From positions 248,065 through 312,064 of the forward strand of contig NZ_LJJB01000013.1 of assembly GCF_001420695.1 (NCBI RefSeq): a stretch of DNA of 64,000 nucleotides, written 5' to 3'. Each line of letters opens with the position of its first letter. Position 1 is the stretch's first letter. Of the stretch, positions 1 to 8,954 are shown piece by piece. This DNA comes from Brevibacillus choshinensis (GTDB lineage Bacteria; Bacillota; Bacilli; Brevibacillales; Brevibacillaceae). Below the pieces are notes generated by a model. That model did not search any database. It was not told where the DNA came from and saw only the letters and a list, made by a program, of their open reading frames with translations. A program made the position numbers and the translations under genes.

Positions 1-2
1 AG

Positions 3-419
3 GAATCGCTCAAAATGTCACTGCAGCCCGCAGTAGAGAATTCAATCAAGCACGGGATGAGCCGCATGCATTCCAGCGATGGAAAGCTTGTCATTACGAT
101 CTCTGCCGTCCGGCGTGATCAAGCTTGTGTCATAGAGATCACTGACAGCGGCTGCGGCATACCGGAAGAGAAGCTAGACTTAGTGAATCGAATGCTACGA
201 ATGGAAGAGTCCGCTTACCAGGAGGTCCGGCAATTATTCGTTCGTAAGGATAACCAGGAAAGCAATGGAATCGGTCTGCGTAATGTAGACCAACGCTTAG
301 TGATGAGCTATGGGGCGGAATATGGGATTCAGATCGAGAGTCAGGAAGGAAGCTATACACGCATAATCATGACTTTGCCGTATCGGGTCATGGGAGGGAG
401 AATGGACATCTATGATTAG
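3..419 (+). CDS. Sensor histidine kinase, YesM type, C-terminal part
   Basis: The 5' end lies outside the window and the reading frame is open from base 3. The visible part is the ATP-binding (HATPase_c) end of a histidine kinase: an N-box LQPAVENSIKHG at the start, a DSGCGIPEE G1 box, and a GIGLRNVDQRL G2 box. The LQP-VEN form of the N-box is typical of the HisKA_7TM/YesM (His_kinase plus HATPase) family that pairs with AraC-type regulators. It overlaps the next gene by 8 bp, so the two are co-translated and form a two-component pair. The ligand cannot be told because the extracellular sensor part is missing; YesM-type systems often sense carbohydrates. Confidence 0.9.
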   Translation, partial: ESLKMSLQPAVENSIKHGMSRMHSSDGKLVITISAVRRDQACVIEITDSGCGIPEEKLDLVNRMLRMEESAYQEVRQLFVRKDNQESNGIGLRNVDQRLVMSYGAEYGIQIESQEGSYTRIIMTLPYRVMGGRMDIYD

Positions 420-1974
420 CTTGCTTATCGTCGACGATGAGAAGATCATTCGGAGGGGCTTGCAATCGATAATTGAGAGGCAGTTTCCTAATCTGTTCAA
501 CTACCGATTTGCCGAGAATGGACAAGAGGCGCTGGAGCTGCTTCGCCAGGAGCCTGCGGATATTATGTTCACAGATATCCGAATGCCAATTATGGATGGG
601 ATCGAACTGCTCGAGCAGCTGCAAGACCATCCGGTTAAACCCGAGGTAGTATTGCTGTCTGGCTATAATGACTTCGAATATGCGCAGAAAGGAATCCGCT
701 GTGCGGCGAAAGATTATCTCATAAAGCCTGTGATACGGGAGGAGTTGTTTGCCGTCCTGGAGCGATTAATGCGGGACATAAGGATGAGAGAAGAGCGAGC
801 AGACAAGGCGGGCGAAGATGCCAGCCTTTTTGCTGCCGAGCTAGTTACTATGTATTTGACCCAGAAGGATGTGGGTGATGGGATAACACAGAACAAAGTG
901 AAGCAGGCCGGCTTAAGCTGGTTGAATGCAGGATACACGCTGGGCTTGCTTACGCGACGCGGTGGAGGATCACAGGCTAGCAGTACGGATGCTGCTTCTT
1001 TCAGGAATCAAATCGCTGAGCTGTTACAAGGGCATATGGATTGGATGCTCACGCGTGATGGAAAAGGCGGAACGATTATGATCGCACGCGATCCGGTTAT
1101 GTTCTACCAGTTGGCGGAACGGTGGAGGTTGAGTGTATATGAGTCGCAGCTGCGAATTGCGATTAGCGATTCTGTTCAAGGGATAGAGCAGATAAGGTGG
1201 GCATACAGCCAAGCGAAGCAAACCTTGAAATATGGTATTCTGCTTCCAGAACTCGACGTGCTGGACTACACCATTATAAGTGAACGCGATGAGCGGCATG
1301 TCGTTCCAGTTGAGTTGATTCAACGAATATTGAATCTCGTTGGAATGGGACGCGGGGATGAAATCAAACAGCTTCTCGATCAAATCCTCGATGTTCGCAT
1401 TATTAGCAGCTGTGAGATCGGCTATCTGGAACGTATTAGCCAGCTACTCAATGAGGAGCTGTTCGACAAGTTGTTCCGCATCTACGGGTATAAGGTACTC
1501 TGTCTATTAAGTACGTACGCCTATGTTGGTCACATAGGGAACTTCGATCGATTTGAAGATTATTACATAGCCATCGAGCAGCTTCTCGATAGTCTGGATC
1601 GTTTCATCCAAGATCGGAGAGAGCAAGCGCCGACGGAACAAAATACGATGCACAAAGTTCTCACCTACTTGCAGACGCATTATGCCGAAGCTTTGAACAT
1701 GGCGGTCGTGTCCAACCATTTCTCACTCAATTACTCGTATTTCAGCCATGCTTTCCAAGAATATAGCGGTGAGAGTTTCTCGAACTATCTTCGCCGGTTA
1801 AGGTTGGACAAGGCGAAGGAACTGCTGGTGCACTCCGATTTGAAGGTGTACGAAATCAGTGAACAGGTTGGATTCGAAAATGTGAAGCATTTTACTAGAA
1901 TATTCAAGGATACCGAAGGCATCACAGCGCTGGAATTCCGAAGCCAGCGAAGACTGTTTGAAACCCAGGTATGA
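412..1974 (+). CDS. Response regulator with AraC-type DNA-binding domain, YesN type
   Basis: A 520-residue regulator. Residues 1-120 are a receiver domain with the acidic pair D8-D9, the phosphoacceptor D55 in the block MFTDIRMPIMDG, and the conserved Lys in DYLIKPV near residue 107. The middle region is unassigned. The last 100 residues carry two helix-turn-helix units of the AraC family (from about KVLTYLQTHYAEALN to the ending). It should be phosphorylated by the upstream kinase and act as a DNA-binding activator, as known for YesN homologues. It overlaps the kinase by 8 bp and is followed by a terminator, so it ends the operon. Target genes are not evident here, since the following gene runs the other way. 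Confidence 0.92.
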   Translation: MISLLIVDDEKIIRRGLQSIIERQFPNLFNYRFAENGQEALELLRQEPADIMFTDIRMPIMDGIELLEQLQDHPVKPEVVLLSGYNDFEYAQKGIRCAAKDYLIKPVIREELFAVLERLMRDIRMREERADKAGEDASLFAAELVTMYLTQKDVGDGITQNKVKQAGLSWLNAGYTLGLLTRRGGGSQASSTDAASFRNQIAELLQGHMDWMLTRDGKGGTIMIARDPVMFYQLAERWRLSVYESQLRIAISDSVQGIEQIRWAYSQAKQTLKYGILLPELDVLDYTIISERDERHVVPVELIQRILNLVGMGRGDEIKQLLDQILDVRIISSCEIGYLERISQLLNEELFDKLFRIYGYKVLCLLSTYAYVGHIGNFDRFEDYYIAIEQLLDSLDRFIQDRREQAPTEQNTMHKVLTYLQTHYAEALNMAVVSNHFSLNYSYFSHAFQEYSGESFSNYLRRLRLDKAKELLVHSDLKVYEISEQVGFENVKHFTRIFKDTEGITALEFRSQRRLFETQV

Positions 1975-2065
1975 GCAAAGATTGCACTGAACTTACTGCT
2001 GCCAACTTAAATGCAGGTGTGTACGTGATGGCCGACTCGGACTCATCCATACCTAGATTAAAACA

Positions 2066-2095
2066 AAAATGACCCACAAGAGGGTCATTTTTTTT
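2066..2095 (+). terminator. Rho-independent terminator of the two-component operon
   Basis: The stem AAATGACCC / GGGTCATTT with a short loop is followed by a run of eight T. It lies about 90 nt after the regulator stop codon. Confidence 0.85.
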
Positions 2096-2192
2096 CAAAG
2101 TGTCCTTCTTATGGGGCACAGTTCACACCTTTTCATCAATTCTATAGGTACTAGTTAATTTTTAGTAACTGATGATTCCCGAGACTGTTCAT

Positions 2193-3032
2193 TCATTTGG
2201 TATTAAGGAAGTGAATCAAAGCGGTATTGAATTCTTCTGGGTGAGTCGCGTTCAAACCATGTGGTCCACCTTCAATTACGACGAGTTGACTGCCTGCAAC
2301 AGCTTCGTGGGACAGTTGACCACTTACCTCAAGCGGCACGATCGCATCAGAATCGCCATGGATAACAAGCAATGGGATATTGAATTTCGCCAAATCGCCA
2401 CGGAAATCCGTCCGGCCGAAGGCATCAACGCAATCCAGCGTCCCCTTTGGCGAAGCATAAGAAGCAATATCAAGGTTGTATGCACGGAAGGACTCGCTCA
2501 CCAGGTCAGTTCTATCCCCAGCTTTAAAGAAGTTGTGACTGAAGCCGTCAAGGAAGGCGATACGGTCTTTTTTCAAACCCTCTTGGAAGCCCTGAACGGT
2601 AGCTTCATCCAGACCGCCTTCTGGATGCTCGGCAGATTTATAAAAGAACGGCGGAACCGCAGCAGCCAACACTGCTTTTTTGACACGGCTTGATCCGTAT
2701 GTGCCAACATAACGGGCAACCTCTCCGCCACCCATCGAAAATCCGACCAGTGTTACGTCGTTAAGGTCTAGATGTATAATTAGCTTATGGAGATCCATCG
2801 CAAACGTATCATAGTCGTAACCGTTCCACGGTTGGGAGGATTGTCCGAATCCGCGGCGGTCATAGGTAATCACGCGGTAACCTGCTTCGATAAGCGCTGG
2901 AACTTGACTCTCCCAGGAGCGCCCGCTCAGTGGCCAGCCATGGATTAAAATCACAGGTTTGCCTGCGCCAAGATCCTCAAAGTACAATTCAATGGGTTGT
3001 CCGTTTTCTGTTCCGACTTTTAATTTAGCCAT
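2193..3032 (-). CDS. Alpha/beta hydrolase, non-haem chloroperoxidase-like
   Basis: About 279 residues. The fold signature is clear: oxyanion block HGWPLSG, the strand block YDRRGFGQS, the nucleophile elbow GFSMGG (Ser near residue 99), the acid in HGDSDAIVP and the His in GGPHGLNATHPEE. This pattern is that of the bacterial haloperoxidase/arylesterase group; in vivo substrates of the group are usually unknown esters or peracids. The start at 3032 is chosen because GGAAG lies 8 nt before it; a GTG 9 nt upstream is in frame. It runs in the same direction as the next two minus-strand genes (YcaC-like and Dps), a set that suggests oxidative stress defence. Confidence 0.85.
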   Translation of the reverse strand: MAKLKVGTENGQPIELYFEDLGAGKPVILIHGWPLSGRSWESQVPALIEAGYRVITYDRRGFGQSSQPWNGYDYDTFAMDLHKLIIHLDLNDVTLVGFSMGGGEVARYVGTYGSSRVKKAVLAAAVPPFFYKSAEHPEGGLDEATVQGFQEGLKKDRIAFLDGFSHNFFKAGDRTDLVSESFRAYNLDIASYASPKGTLDCVDAFGRTDFRGDLAKFNIPLLVIHGDSDAIVPLEVSGQLSHEAVAGSQLVVIEGGPHGLNATHPEEFNTALIHFLNTK

Positions 3033-3136
3033 CCTTTTCACTTCCTATAGAAATGGTTTTAGTATAGTACACTCACTTTAGGCATATTCCACAAGCTAAG
3101 ACAGTCATAATCAAACTGTTTTTGGGATGAATAGGT

Positions 3137-3775
3137 TTATCCCCCGTGGCCGCCAAACATCGTTTGGGCATAAACAACACCCGCACCATAAGCCCCGCTG
3201 TGTTCCATAACGATCGACATAACTGCGTCATATGTTTCTTCGCGTGCCCAATCGCGTTGGTACTCAAGCAGAACAGCCTGCCAAGTAACGGGGATTGCTC
3301 CTGCTTGTATCATGCGTTGAATGGACATGTTATGCGCTTCCGTAGTACTCCCACCAGAAGCATCCGTTACAATGTATACTTCATATCCGTCTTTGATGGC
3401 AGCAATTACAGGGAAAGCAAGACAAACTTCCGTCCAAAGTGCTGCCATGATTAGCTTTTTACGGCCTGTTTTCTTCACAGCTTCTACGAAATTTTCGTCT
3501 TCCCAAGAATTCATTGTTGTACGGTCAATCGGTTTATGATCTGGAAATACCTCTTGAATATGCGGATGAATCGGGCCTGAGAATGTTTCCGCAGCTACGG
3601 TCGTAAGAATGATGGGTGCATTGAAAACTTTGGCTGTCTTGGCCAATCCAACCGTATTGTTAATGATGGTTTGGCGGTCAGCACTTTGAACACCAAAGAG
3701 CATTTGAGGCTGGTGATCTACAAGAATAATTGCAGAGTTATCAGCCGTAAGTAAATCTCTCTTCCCGTTAAACAT
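3137..3775 (-). CDS. Isochorismatase-family hydrolase, YcaC-like
   Basis: A 212-residue cysteine hydrolase. The catalytic Asp is in IILVDHQP (D20) and the nucleophile Cys in WTEVCLAF (C118), with the family Lys at the end of KKTGRKK. The length and the C-terminal tail fit YcaC, a cytosolic multimeric hydrolase of unknown natural substrate. It lies upstream of the alpha/beta hydrolase on the same strand, 105 bp away, and may be co-transcribed with it. YcaC relatives commonly sit near amidohydrolase and XapX genes, both found 1 kb away here. The function is therefore a family assignment only. Confidence 0.85.
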   Translation of the reverse strand: MFNGKRDLLTADNSAIILVDHQPQMLFGVQSADRQTIINNTVGLAKTAKVFNAPIILTTVAAETFSGPIHPHIQEVFPDHKPIDRTTMNSWEDENFVEAVKKTGRKKLIMAALWTEVCLAFPVIAAIKDGYEVYIVTDASGGSTTEAHNMSIQRMIQAGAIPVTWQAVLLEYQRDWAREETYDAVMSIVMEHSGAYGAGVVYAQTMFGGHGG

Positions 3776-3962
3776 ACTAATATCCCAACCTTTTCCATAT
3801 ATGATTACAACAGGGATTCCCGCTGCATGTACTCAGTCTATTGAAATGCAACTGTGCAAACAATCTTCAGTTTTCTATATATTTCATAGGAGAAAACTAT
3901 AAATATCAAAAGACCTATAAAGCAAGTGAGAAGAATCCGTACAAATAATTCCGTTTATCCAT

Positions 3963-4001
3963 CAAAAAAGGGCTGAGAGTGTTTCTCTCAACCCTTTTCA
4001 C
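3963..4001 (-). terminator. Rho-independent terminator downstream of dps
   Basis: On the minus strand the stem AAGGGTTGAGAG / CTCTCAGCCCTT is followed by TTTTTT. It ends 12 nt after the dps stop codon. Confidence 0.85.
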
Positions 4002-4012
4002 TATTTCATATC

Positions 4013-4477
4013 TTAACGGTTGTTGAAAGCTTTAAGCATCCATATATTTTTCTCAACCGTGCTGTGGATCGCAAGTAGCATGTCGGCTGTTGTTTCATCA
4101 TTCGCTTTCCCAGCCTTCTCCATCCCTACCTTCAGCTCCTCGACAACAATGTTGAAATCCTCAATCAAAGCATCGATCATCTGCTCGGCACTCTCATCGC
4201 CCTTGGCCTCCTTAATGCTGGAGATCTCCAGGTAGCGCTTCATGGTTGCTTCTGGTTTGCCTCCTAGAACGAGCACACGCTCGGCAAGATCATCGATGTA
4301 GAGTGCCGCTGCTTCATAGAACTCTTGGAATTTTGTGTGCAGTGTGAAGAACTGAGAGCCTTTCACATACCAGTGAAAGTTGTGCAGCTTTACATACAGC
4401 ACGCTCCAGTTTGAAACTTGTTTGTTCAAAATCTCCTGAATCTCTTGAATCGTTTTAGTTTCCGCGGTAGTTTTCAT
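4013..4477 (-). CDS. dps: Dps-family DNA-binding, iron-storing mini-ferritin
   Basis: 154 residues, the usual Dps length. The ferroxidase ligands are visible in [10 protein letters not shown] and [16 protein letters not shown], and the four-helix pattern is intact. Dps dodecamers oxidise Fe(II) with peroxide, store iron and shield DNA. The start at 4477 is chosen because GGAG lies 9 nt upstream; an in-frame codon 15 bp further up lacks a good site. It is transcribed alone, with its own terminator, away from the XapX operon. The 280-bp divergent region contains inverted and direct repeats that could bind a stress regulator such as PerR, though no clear PerR box is seen. Confidence 0.92.
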   Translation of the reverse strand: MKTTAETKTIQEIQEILNKQVSNWSVLYVKLHNFHWYVKGSQFFTLHTKFQEFYEAAALYIDDLAERVLVLGGKPEATMKRYLEISSIKEAKGDESAEQMIDALIEDFNIVVEELKVGMEKAGKANDETTADMLLAIHSTVEKNIWMLKAFNNR

Positions 4478-4594
4478 GTAGGAACACTCCATTATATAAA
4501 AGTGACATTACCTCATTTACGACAGCATTTCGTCGCATGTATTTATAGTATGTAAACCAAATACTTCAATCAATTCTGTTTTCTTTATAGAAGA

Positions 4595-4698
4595 TATAGA
4601 TAGATCCTATGGTTTGAAAGTCTATCAAAACATAGGCTCTCCTTATAGTTTATATAGATATATCCATATTGATAGATACTTTATGACGCTACTATAAT
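4595..4698. promoter_or_regulatory. Divergent dps/xapX control region
   Basis: The sequence 4606-4636 forms a 12-bp inverted repeat (CCTATGGTTTGA / TCAAAACATAGG, one mismatch) with a 7-nt loop. A 19-bp direct repeat starts at 4595 and again at 4652 (ATATAGATAGATCC and ATATAGATATATCC cores). A plus-strand promoter TTGATA (4669) - 18 nt - TATAAT (4693) serves the XapX operon, about 60 nt before its start codon. The repeats are plausible operators; the regulator is unknown. Confidence 0.6.
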
Positions 4699-4758
4699 CA
4701 GGGCGAAAGGGCGAAAGAACCTTTTAGTCCAGAGTCTTCCGAGAGAGGAGGCACATTT

Positions 4759-4926
4759 ATGTGGTCTATATTATTAGCGCTAGGTACCGGGATTGTGATT
4801 GGAGTTGTTTTTCAATCCCTGCGTATACCGTCCCCGGCCCCTCCAATGTTAGGGTTGATAGGGCTCATTGGCATGTTTCTAGGACAACGGCTTATCCCGT
4901 GGATTAAATTGCTGCTGAATCATTAA
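4759..4926 (+). CDS. XapX domain protein (DUF1427)
   Basis: A 55-residue membrane protein with two hydrophobic helices separated by RIPSPAPPMLGLIG, the hallmark of the XapX family. A strong GAGGAGG site lies 8 nt before the ATG. XapX proteins are short, of unknown function, and are often encoded beside amidohydrolase genes, as here (36 bp to the next gene). A helper or transport role for the amidohydrolase is guesswork. Confidence 0.85.
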   Translation: MWSILLALGTGIVIGVVFQSLRIPSPAPPMLGLIGLIGMFLGQRLIPWIKLLLNH

Positions 4927-4962
4927 TCATCTTTATAACTCAATTTAGGAGGGGATAAAGGG

Positions 4963-6798
4963 ATGTCGATTGAGACTAACATGATAGAGGCTGACCTATT
5001 GATTTTCAACGCTAACATTGTGACGATGGACGAATCTAACCCCATGGCAACGGCAGTAGCGATTAAGGGAGACCGTTTTTTAGCCGTAGGCAGTGATTCC
5101 GACATTATGCAGTATAAAGGACCTGTAACTGAAGTCGTGGATGGAAATAAACGCATTCTGATTCCAGGATTAAATGATTCCCATATTCATCTCATACGCG
5201 GTGGATTGAACTATAACCTCGAACTTCGTTGGGATGGAGTGCCATCGATTGCCGACGCCTTGCGTATGTTAAAAAATCAAGTGGACCGCACGCCTGCACC
5301 GCATTGGGTTCGGGTTGTAGGCGGATGGACAGAGTTTCAATTTAAGGAGCGCCGGATGCCGACATTGGATGAAATCAATCTGATTGCTCCGGAGACTCCG
5401 GTATTCATTCTTAATTTATACCGGCAAGCCTTTTTGAACAAAGCAGCCTTGCGGGTAGTTGGGTATACGAAGGATACTCCTAATCCGCCGGGCGGAGAAA
5501 TTCAGCGGGATAGCAAAGGCAATCCGACTGGAATGCTAATTGCACGACCGAATGCAACGATATTGTATGCCACTCTTGCAAAGGGACCAAAGCTTTCCTA
5601 TGAAGATCAGTTGAATTCCACACGGCTGTTTATGCGGGAATTAAATCGCTTTGGAATTACGAGTGTAATTGATGCTGGCGGCGGTTTTCAGAACTACCCC
5701 GATGATTATCAAGTTTATGAGGAACTGGATAAACGTGGGGAGATTACCGTCCGTACGGCATACAATCTTTTTACCCAACACCCAAATCATGAACTGGACG
5801 ATTTTCAATCATGGACAGCCACTTCGCAGCCTTATACAGGCAGCCCTTACTATCGTCACAACGGCGCGGGTGAAATGCTGGTTTACAGTGCGGCTGATTT
5901 CGAAGACTTCGTTGAGCCCCGTCCGGAATTGCCTGCTGTGTTGGAGAATGATTTATTCGGGGTAACCAGACATCTGGTGCAACAACGATGGCCTTTCCGG
6001 CTCCACGCAACGTATGGTGAGTCGATCTCACGCTTCCTCGACGTGTTTGAACGTGTAAATAAAGAAGTTCCATTTAAAGATTTACGCTGGATTTTAGACC
6101 ATGCTGAAACGATTCGTGAGAAGGATTTGGAACGTGTCGTCGCTTTAGGTGGTTCGATTGCCGTTCAAAACCGGATGGCTTTTCAAGGAGAATATTTCGT
6201 CGATAGGTACGGAGCAGAAGCAGCGGAAAACTCACCTCCCATTACAAAGATGCTTACGGCAGGATTGAGAGTAGGTGTAGGTACAGACGCTACAAGGGTA
6301 GCCAGTTATAACCCGTGGGTTGCCCTCTATTGGCTGGTTACTGGAAAAACGCTTGGTGGGCTTAGCTTGTACCCTGCTTCTAATCGGTTGGACCGCCATC
6401 AAGCGCTTCGTATGTATACATCCGGTAATGCTTGGTTCTCGAGGGAGGAGGACGTAAAGGGAAAAATTAAAGCAGGCCAATATGCGGACCTGTCGATCTT
6501 GTCTGATAACTTCTTCCAAGTTCCGGAAGAAGAAATTAAGAGAATCGAATCGGTGTTTACGGTCGTAGGCGGAAAGATTGTTTATGGATCACTTGAATTT
6601 CAAAGACTATCACCCCCGGCTCCTAAAGCCAGTCCGGACTGGGCACCACACAATTACTTTGGTGGGTACTATAAGGACTCAAATCATGGAGGCGGTGGTG
6701 GCGCCGCGTTACATATGCCCCATAGCCATCATAGTCATCATAAATGCAATCATCATCACGGCAACGGTTTTTGCGACTTGGATTGCTTCGTGTTCTGA
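4963..6798 (+). CDS. Amidohydrolase, YtcJ-like, with histidine-rich C-terminal tail
   Basis: 611 residues. The amidohydrolase core begins with the beta-sandwich strand DLLIFNANIVTMD and the metal-binding DSHIHL motif near residue 72. Later motifs include HATYGES, LDHAET and the aspartate in GVGTDATR, as in the YtcJ (Amidohydro_3) family of zinc hydrolases. From about residue 585 a tail rich in Gly and His (about 11 His, plus Cys) is added, ending in GNGFCDLDCFVF. Such a tail could bind Zn, Ni or Co, or act in metal delivery; it is not part of the catalytic domain. A strong AGGAGG site precedes the ATG. It follows the XapX gene and precedes the CDGSH gene. The substrate is unknown. Confidence 0.88.
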   Translation: MSIETNMIEADLLIFNANIVTMDESNPMATAVAIKGDRFLAVGSDSDIMQYKGPVTEVVDGNKRILIPGLNDSHIHLIRGGLNYNLELRWDGVPSIADALRMLKNQVDRTPAPHWVRVVGGWTEFQFKERRMPTLDEINLIAPETPVFILNLYRQAFLNKAALRVVGYTKDTPNPPGGEIQRDSKGNPTGMLIARPNATILYATLAKGPKLSYEDQLNSTRLFMRELNRFGITSVIDAGGGFQNYPDDYQVYEELDKRGEITVRTAYNLFTQHPNHELDDFQSWTATSQPYTGSPYYRHNGAGEMLVYSAADFEDFVEPRPELPAVLENDLFGVTRHLVQQRWPFRLHATYGESISRFLDVFERVNKEVPFKDLRWILDHAETIREKDLERVVALGGSIAVQNRMAFQGEYFVDRYGAEAAENSPPITKMLTAGLRVGVGTDATRVASYNPWVALYWLVTGKTLGGLSLYPASNRLDRHQALRMYTSGNAWFSREEDVKGKIKAGQYADLSILSDNFFQVPEEEIKRIESVFTVVGGKIVYGSLEFQRLSPPAPKASPDWAPHNYFGGYYKDSNHGGGGGAALHMPHSHHSHHKCNHHHGNGFCDLDCFVF

Positions 6799-6859
6799 TG
6801 GAACTTCAGAGGGGTTGCACAAAAGTAAAATAGATTCGAATTAGAAAGGGAATGAGCGA

Positions 6860-7054
6860 ATGTCCAATGTAACGATTAAAGTGATGGACAACGGTCCGTT
6901 GCGTGTAACGGGTAATGTAGAATTGGTGGATGCAGAAGGGAACCGCTTTGAGACAAAAGAATCTTTCATTCTTTGTCGTTGCGGATTATCAAACCAAAAG
7001 CCATTCTGTGACTTGACACACAAAGGTAAATTCGAAAGCACTACTCGGGCTTAA
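6860..7054 (+). CDS. CDGSH-type iron-sulfur protein
   Basis: 64 residues. The motif C-R-C-x(7-9)-P-F-C-D-x(2)-H is seen in LCRCGLSNQKPFCDLTH, which binds a redox-active 2Fe-2S cluster with three Cys and one His. Bacterial CDGSH proteins are small electron-transfer or redox-sensing proteins. It lies 61 bp after the amidohydrolase and probably shares its transcript. Confidence 0.9.
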   Translation: MSNVTIKVMDNGPLRVTGNVELVDAEGNRFETKESFILCRCGLSNQKPFCDLTHKGKFESTTRA

Positions 7055-7075
7055 TGAATCTAAAAGGTATCGAGG

Positions 7076-7095
7076 CGGGGTCATTATTGACCCCG
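7076..7095 (+). other. GC-rich hairpin after the CDGSH gene
   Basis: A perfect 8-bp stem CGGGGTCA / TGACCCCG with loop TTAT. No T-run follows, so it may act as an mRNA stabiliser or weak terminator. Confidence 0.4.
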
Positions 7096-7181
7096 TATAC
7101 TTGCAAGAGTGCTTTACTGAAGTCAGGCGGTCGCTAACAGCTTCTTGACTTCATCCTAATTATTAACAGGAGGGCATTTTA

Positions 7182-7619
7182 ATGGGTTTACGCTTTTTGA
7201 AAATGGCAGTTATATATATTCTAGTTGGCATTAGTATTGGCATTTACATGGGTACAACACTGAATTTTGCATTAACTAGCGTGCATGCTCATGCGAATCT
7301 TTTTGGGTGGGCAACAATGGCTCTTTGCGGGTTTACATATTTACTTTTTCCAAAAGCATCAAAATCTCGACTGGCAAAATGGCACTTCTGGTTACATGGC
7401 CTCGGCTTACCCGTAATGCTTATTACGCTAACCTTAATGGTCCACGGCTATGCACCGGATTGGATTACCATGTTAAAGCGTATTGGTGAAGCTGTGGCTG
7501 GAACCGGTATCTTGATATTTGCTATCAATGTCTTTTCTAACGTAAAGGCGTCTGACATTCAAAATAAGCGTAATCATGATGTTTCCATGAAAAAAGCAGG
7601 GGGGGAACATTTTGGGTAA
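7182..7619 (+). CDS. Small membrane protein related to haem-copper oxidase subunit I
   Basis: 145 residues with four predicted hydrophobic helices. The HAHANLFGWATMALCG block resembles the conserved His-containing helix of cbb3/NorB-type subunit I, and proteins like this are commonly annotated as cytochrome-c oxidase. It is far too short to be a catalytic subunit and lacks the six haem and copper His ligands. It could be a haem or gas-responsive accessory protein, but that is inference. Its ATG has AGGAGGG 9 nt upstream, and its end overlaps the next gene by 8 bp. Confidence 0.75.
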   Translation: MGLRFLKMAVIYILVGISIGIYMGTTLNFALTSVHAHANLFGWATMALCGFTYLLFPKASKSRLAKWHFWLHGLGLPVMLITLTLMVHGYAPDWITMLKRIGEAVAGTGILIFAINVFSNVKASDIQNKRNHDVSMKKAGGEHFG

Positions 7620-8817
7620 CGAACAATTTATTAGATCGTCAAATATCGCATTCATTACCGGAATCCTTTTCTGGTGTACTTTAGTTGTAGTATCGTGTGT
7701 GTATTTAACTATTCCATTAATAGCAGTGTTTGTAGATGTATTCAAAGTGTCGTCTTCGCAAGCTGCTTGGAGTAGCAGTGCCTTCTCGTTTGCTTTTGCA
7801 GGTGGGGGTCTACTGTTTGGAGTTTTATCAGATCGATTTGGACGAAAAAAAATGATGCTATCGGGGTTATTATTGCTTACGGTAATAACACCACTAATAG
7901 GTAATGTCGACAGTTTTTCTTGGCTTGTTGCTCTTCGGGCCTTGCAAGGTTTAGCGGCATCGATGTTCCCACCGTCTGTTTTGGCTTATGCGATGGAAAT
8001 GTTTCCGGTTGAAAGGAGAGCAACCATTATCGGGTTCATTAGTACGGCTTTTTTAATGGCCACCATCGTTGGACAAATATATAGCAGCTTTGTTGTTTTG
8101 AAGTTAGTAAATTGGTCCTATGTATTCTACCTACTTTCCGCAGTATATGGAATATCTTCTATCTTGCTTACCTTTTTTATACCAAACGACAAAATACAGC
8201 AAACAACTGGCAGCTTTGTTACTTCTTTTTTGCGGGTAGGCGATATTTTCAAACGAAAAGGATTACCTCTGTGCTACATCGTTTCCGCTTCACTCTTTAT
8301 TTCGCTTGTCGGATTTTTCGCGACTCTTGGAAGTTACTTAAGCAGCCCGATCTTCGGGTTAAGTCATCAAGATATTCTATGGGTTCGTGCGATTGGTATT
8401 TTGGGCATGGCAGTTTCTCCGTTTGCCGGAAGATTGGTTACAAAAATTGGTGTCAAGAACGTATTATGGTGTGGATTAATCTTAGCTGGAAGCGGCTTAG
8501 GATTGTTAGGTTTGAGTCTTAACATCATTTATTTAATATCGATGAGTGTTGTATTTGTACTGGGAATAGCTATGGCTCTTCCATCATTAATCTCACTAAT
8601 CGGTCACATGGCTGGGGAAATCCGAGCGATTGCGGTTTCGTTTCATATGTTTATGGTGTTCATAGGCGCTTCTCTTGGGTCGATCATTTCCATTTATCTG
8701 ATAGATGTCAGGGGCTATTTATTCACTTTTGAAATCTTGGCAGGATTATTGTTCTTAAGCATGATTGTGCCCTTTTTTATTCAATTGGAAGAACAACACG
8801 CACTTGGGAAAAACTAA
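7612..8817 (+). CDS. MFS transporter, drug-efflux (DHA1) type
   Basis: 401 residues with about 12 hydrophobic segments. The loop 2-3 signature GVLSDRFGRKKMM is the MFS consensus, and the N-terminal half shows the arrangement of the 12-helix DHA1 family of proton-driven efflux pumps. The start codon is TTG at 7612, preceded by GGGGGGA at 6 nt. The overlap with the upstream membrane gene points to translational coupling. Base composition is more AT-rich than in the flanking amidohydrolase. The exported compound is unknown; with the MhqO/MhqD genes next door, a quinone or aromatic compound is a reasonable guess. Confidence 0.85.
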   Translation: MGNEQFIRSSNIAFITGILFWCTLVVVSCVYLTIPLIAVFVDVFKVSSSQAAWSSSAFSFAFAGGGLLFGVLSDRFGRKKMMLSGLLLLTVITPLIGNVDSFSWLVALRALQGLAASMFPPSVLAYAMEMFPVERRATIIGFISTAFLMATIVGQIYSSFVVLKLVNWSYVFYLLSAVYGISSILLTFFIPNDKIQQTTGSFVTSFLRVGDIFKRKGLPLCYIVSASLFISLVGFFATLGSYLSSPIFGLSHQDILWVRAIGILGMAVSPFAGRLVTKIGVKNVLWCGLILAGSGLGLLGLSLNIIYLISMSVVFVLGIAMALPSLISLIGHMAGEIRAIAVSFHMFMVFIGASLGSIISIYLIDVRGYLFTFEILAGLLFLSMIVPFFIQLEEQHALGKN

Positions 8818-8823
8818 ATAAAC

Positions 8824-8890
8824 TAAATCATGATATTCATAACTAAATATATATGACCCTTATGATTTATATTCATTTTAGTTATTCATA
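8824..8890. promoter_or_regulatory. AT-rich promoter with overlapping inverted repeats before mhqO
   Basis: TAAATCAT (8824) and ATGATTTA (8862) form an inverted repeat. TTCATAACTAAAT (8836) is imperfectly inverted at ATTTTAGTTATTCA (8875). The block lies 65-130 bp upstream of the mhqO start and is a candidate operator of a MarR- or LysR-type repressor. It does not match the Bacillus MhqR box that I know. Confidence 0.4.
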
Positions 8891-8954
8891 AGTATAGTGT
8901 ATTATGGGCCTATGAAATCGTGATAGAGACACGTGGGAAAAGGAGTGAACTCAT

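Noticed and set aside
1971-2072. A 33-codon ORF overlapping the stop of the response regulator by ATGA
   Set aside because: No ribosome site of quality and its end lies in the terminator stem; no signal peptide or known family.
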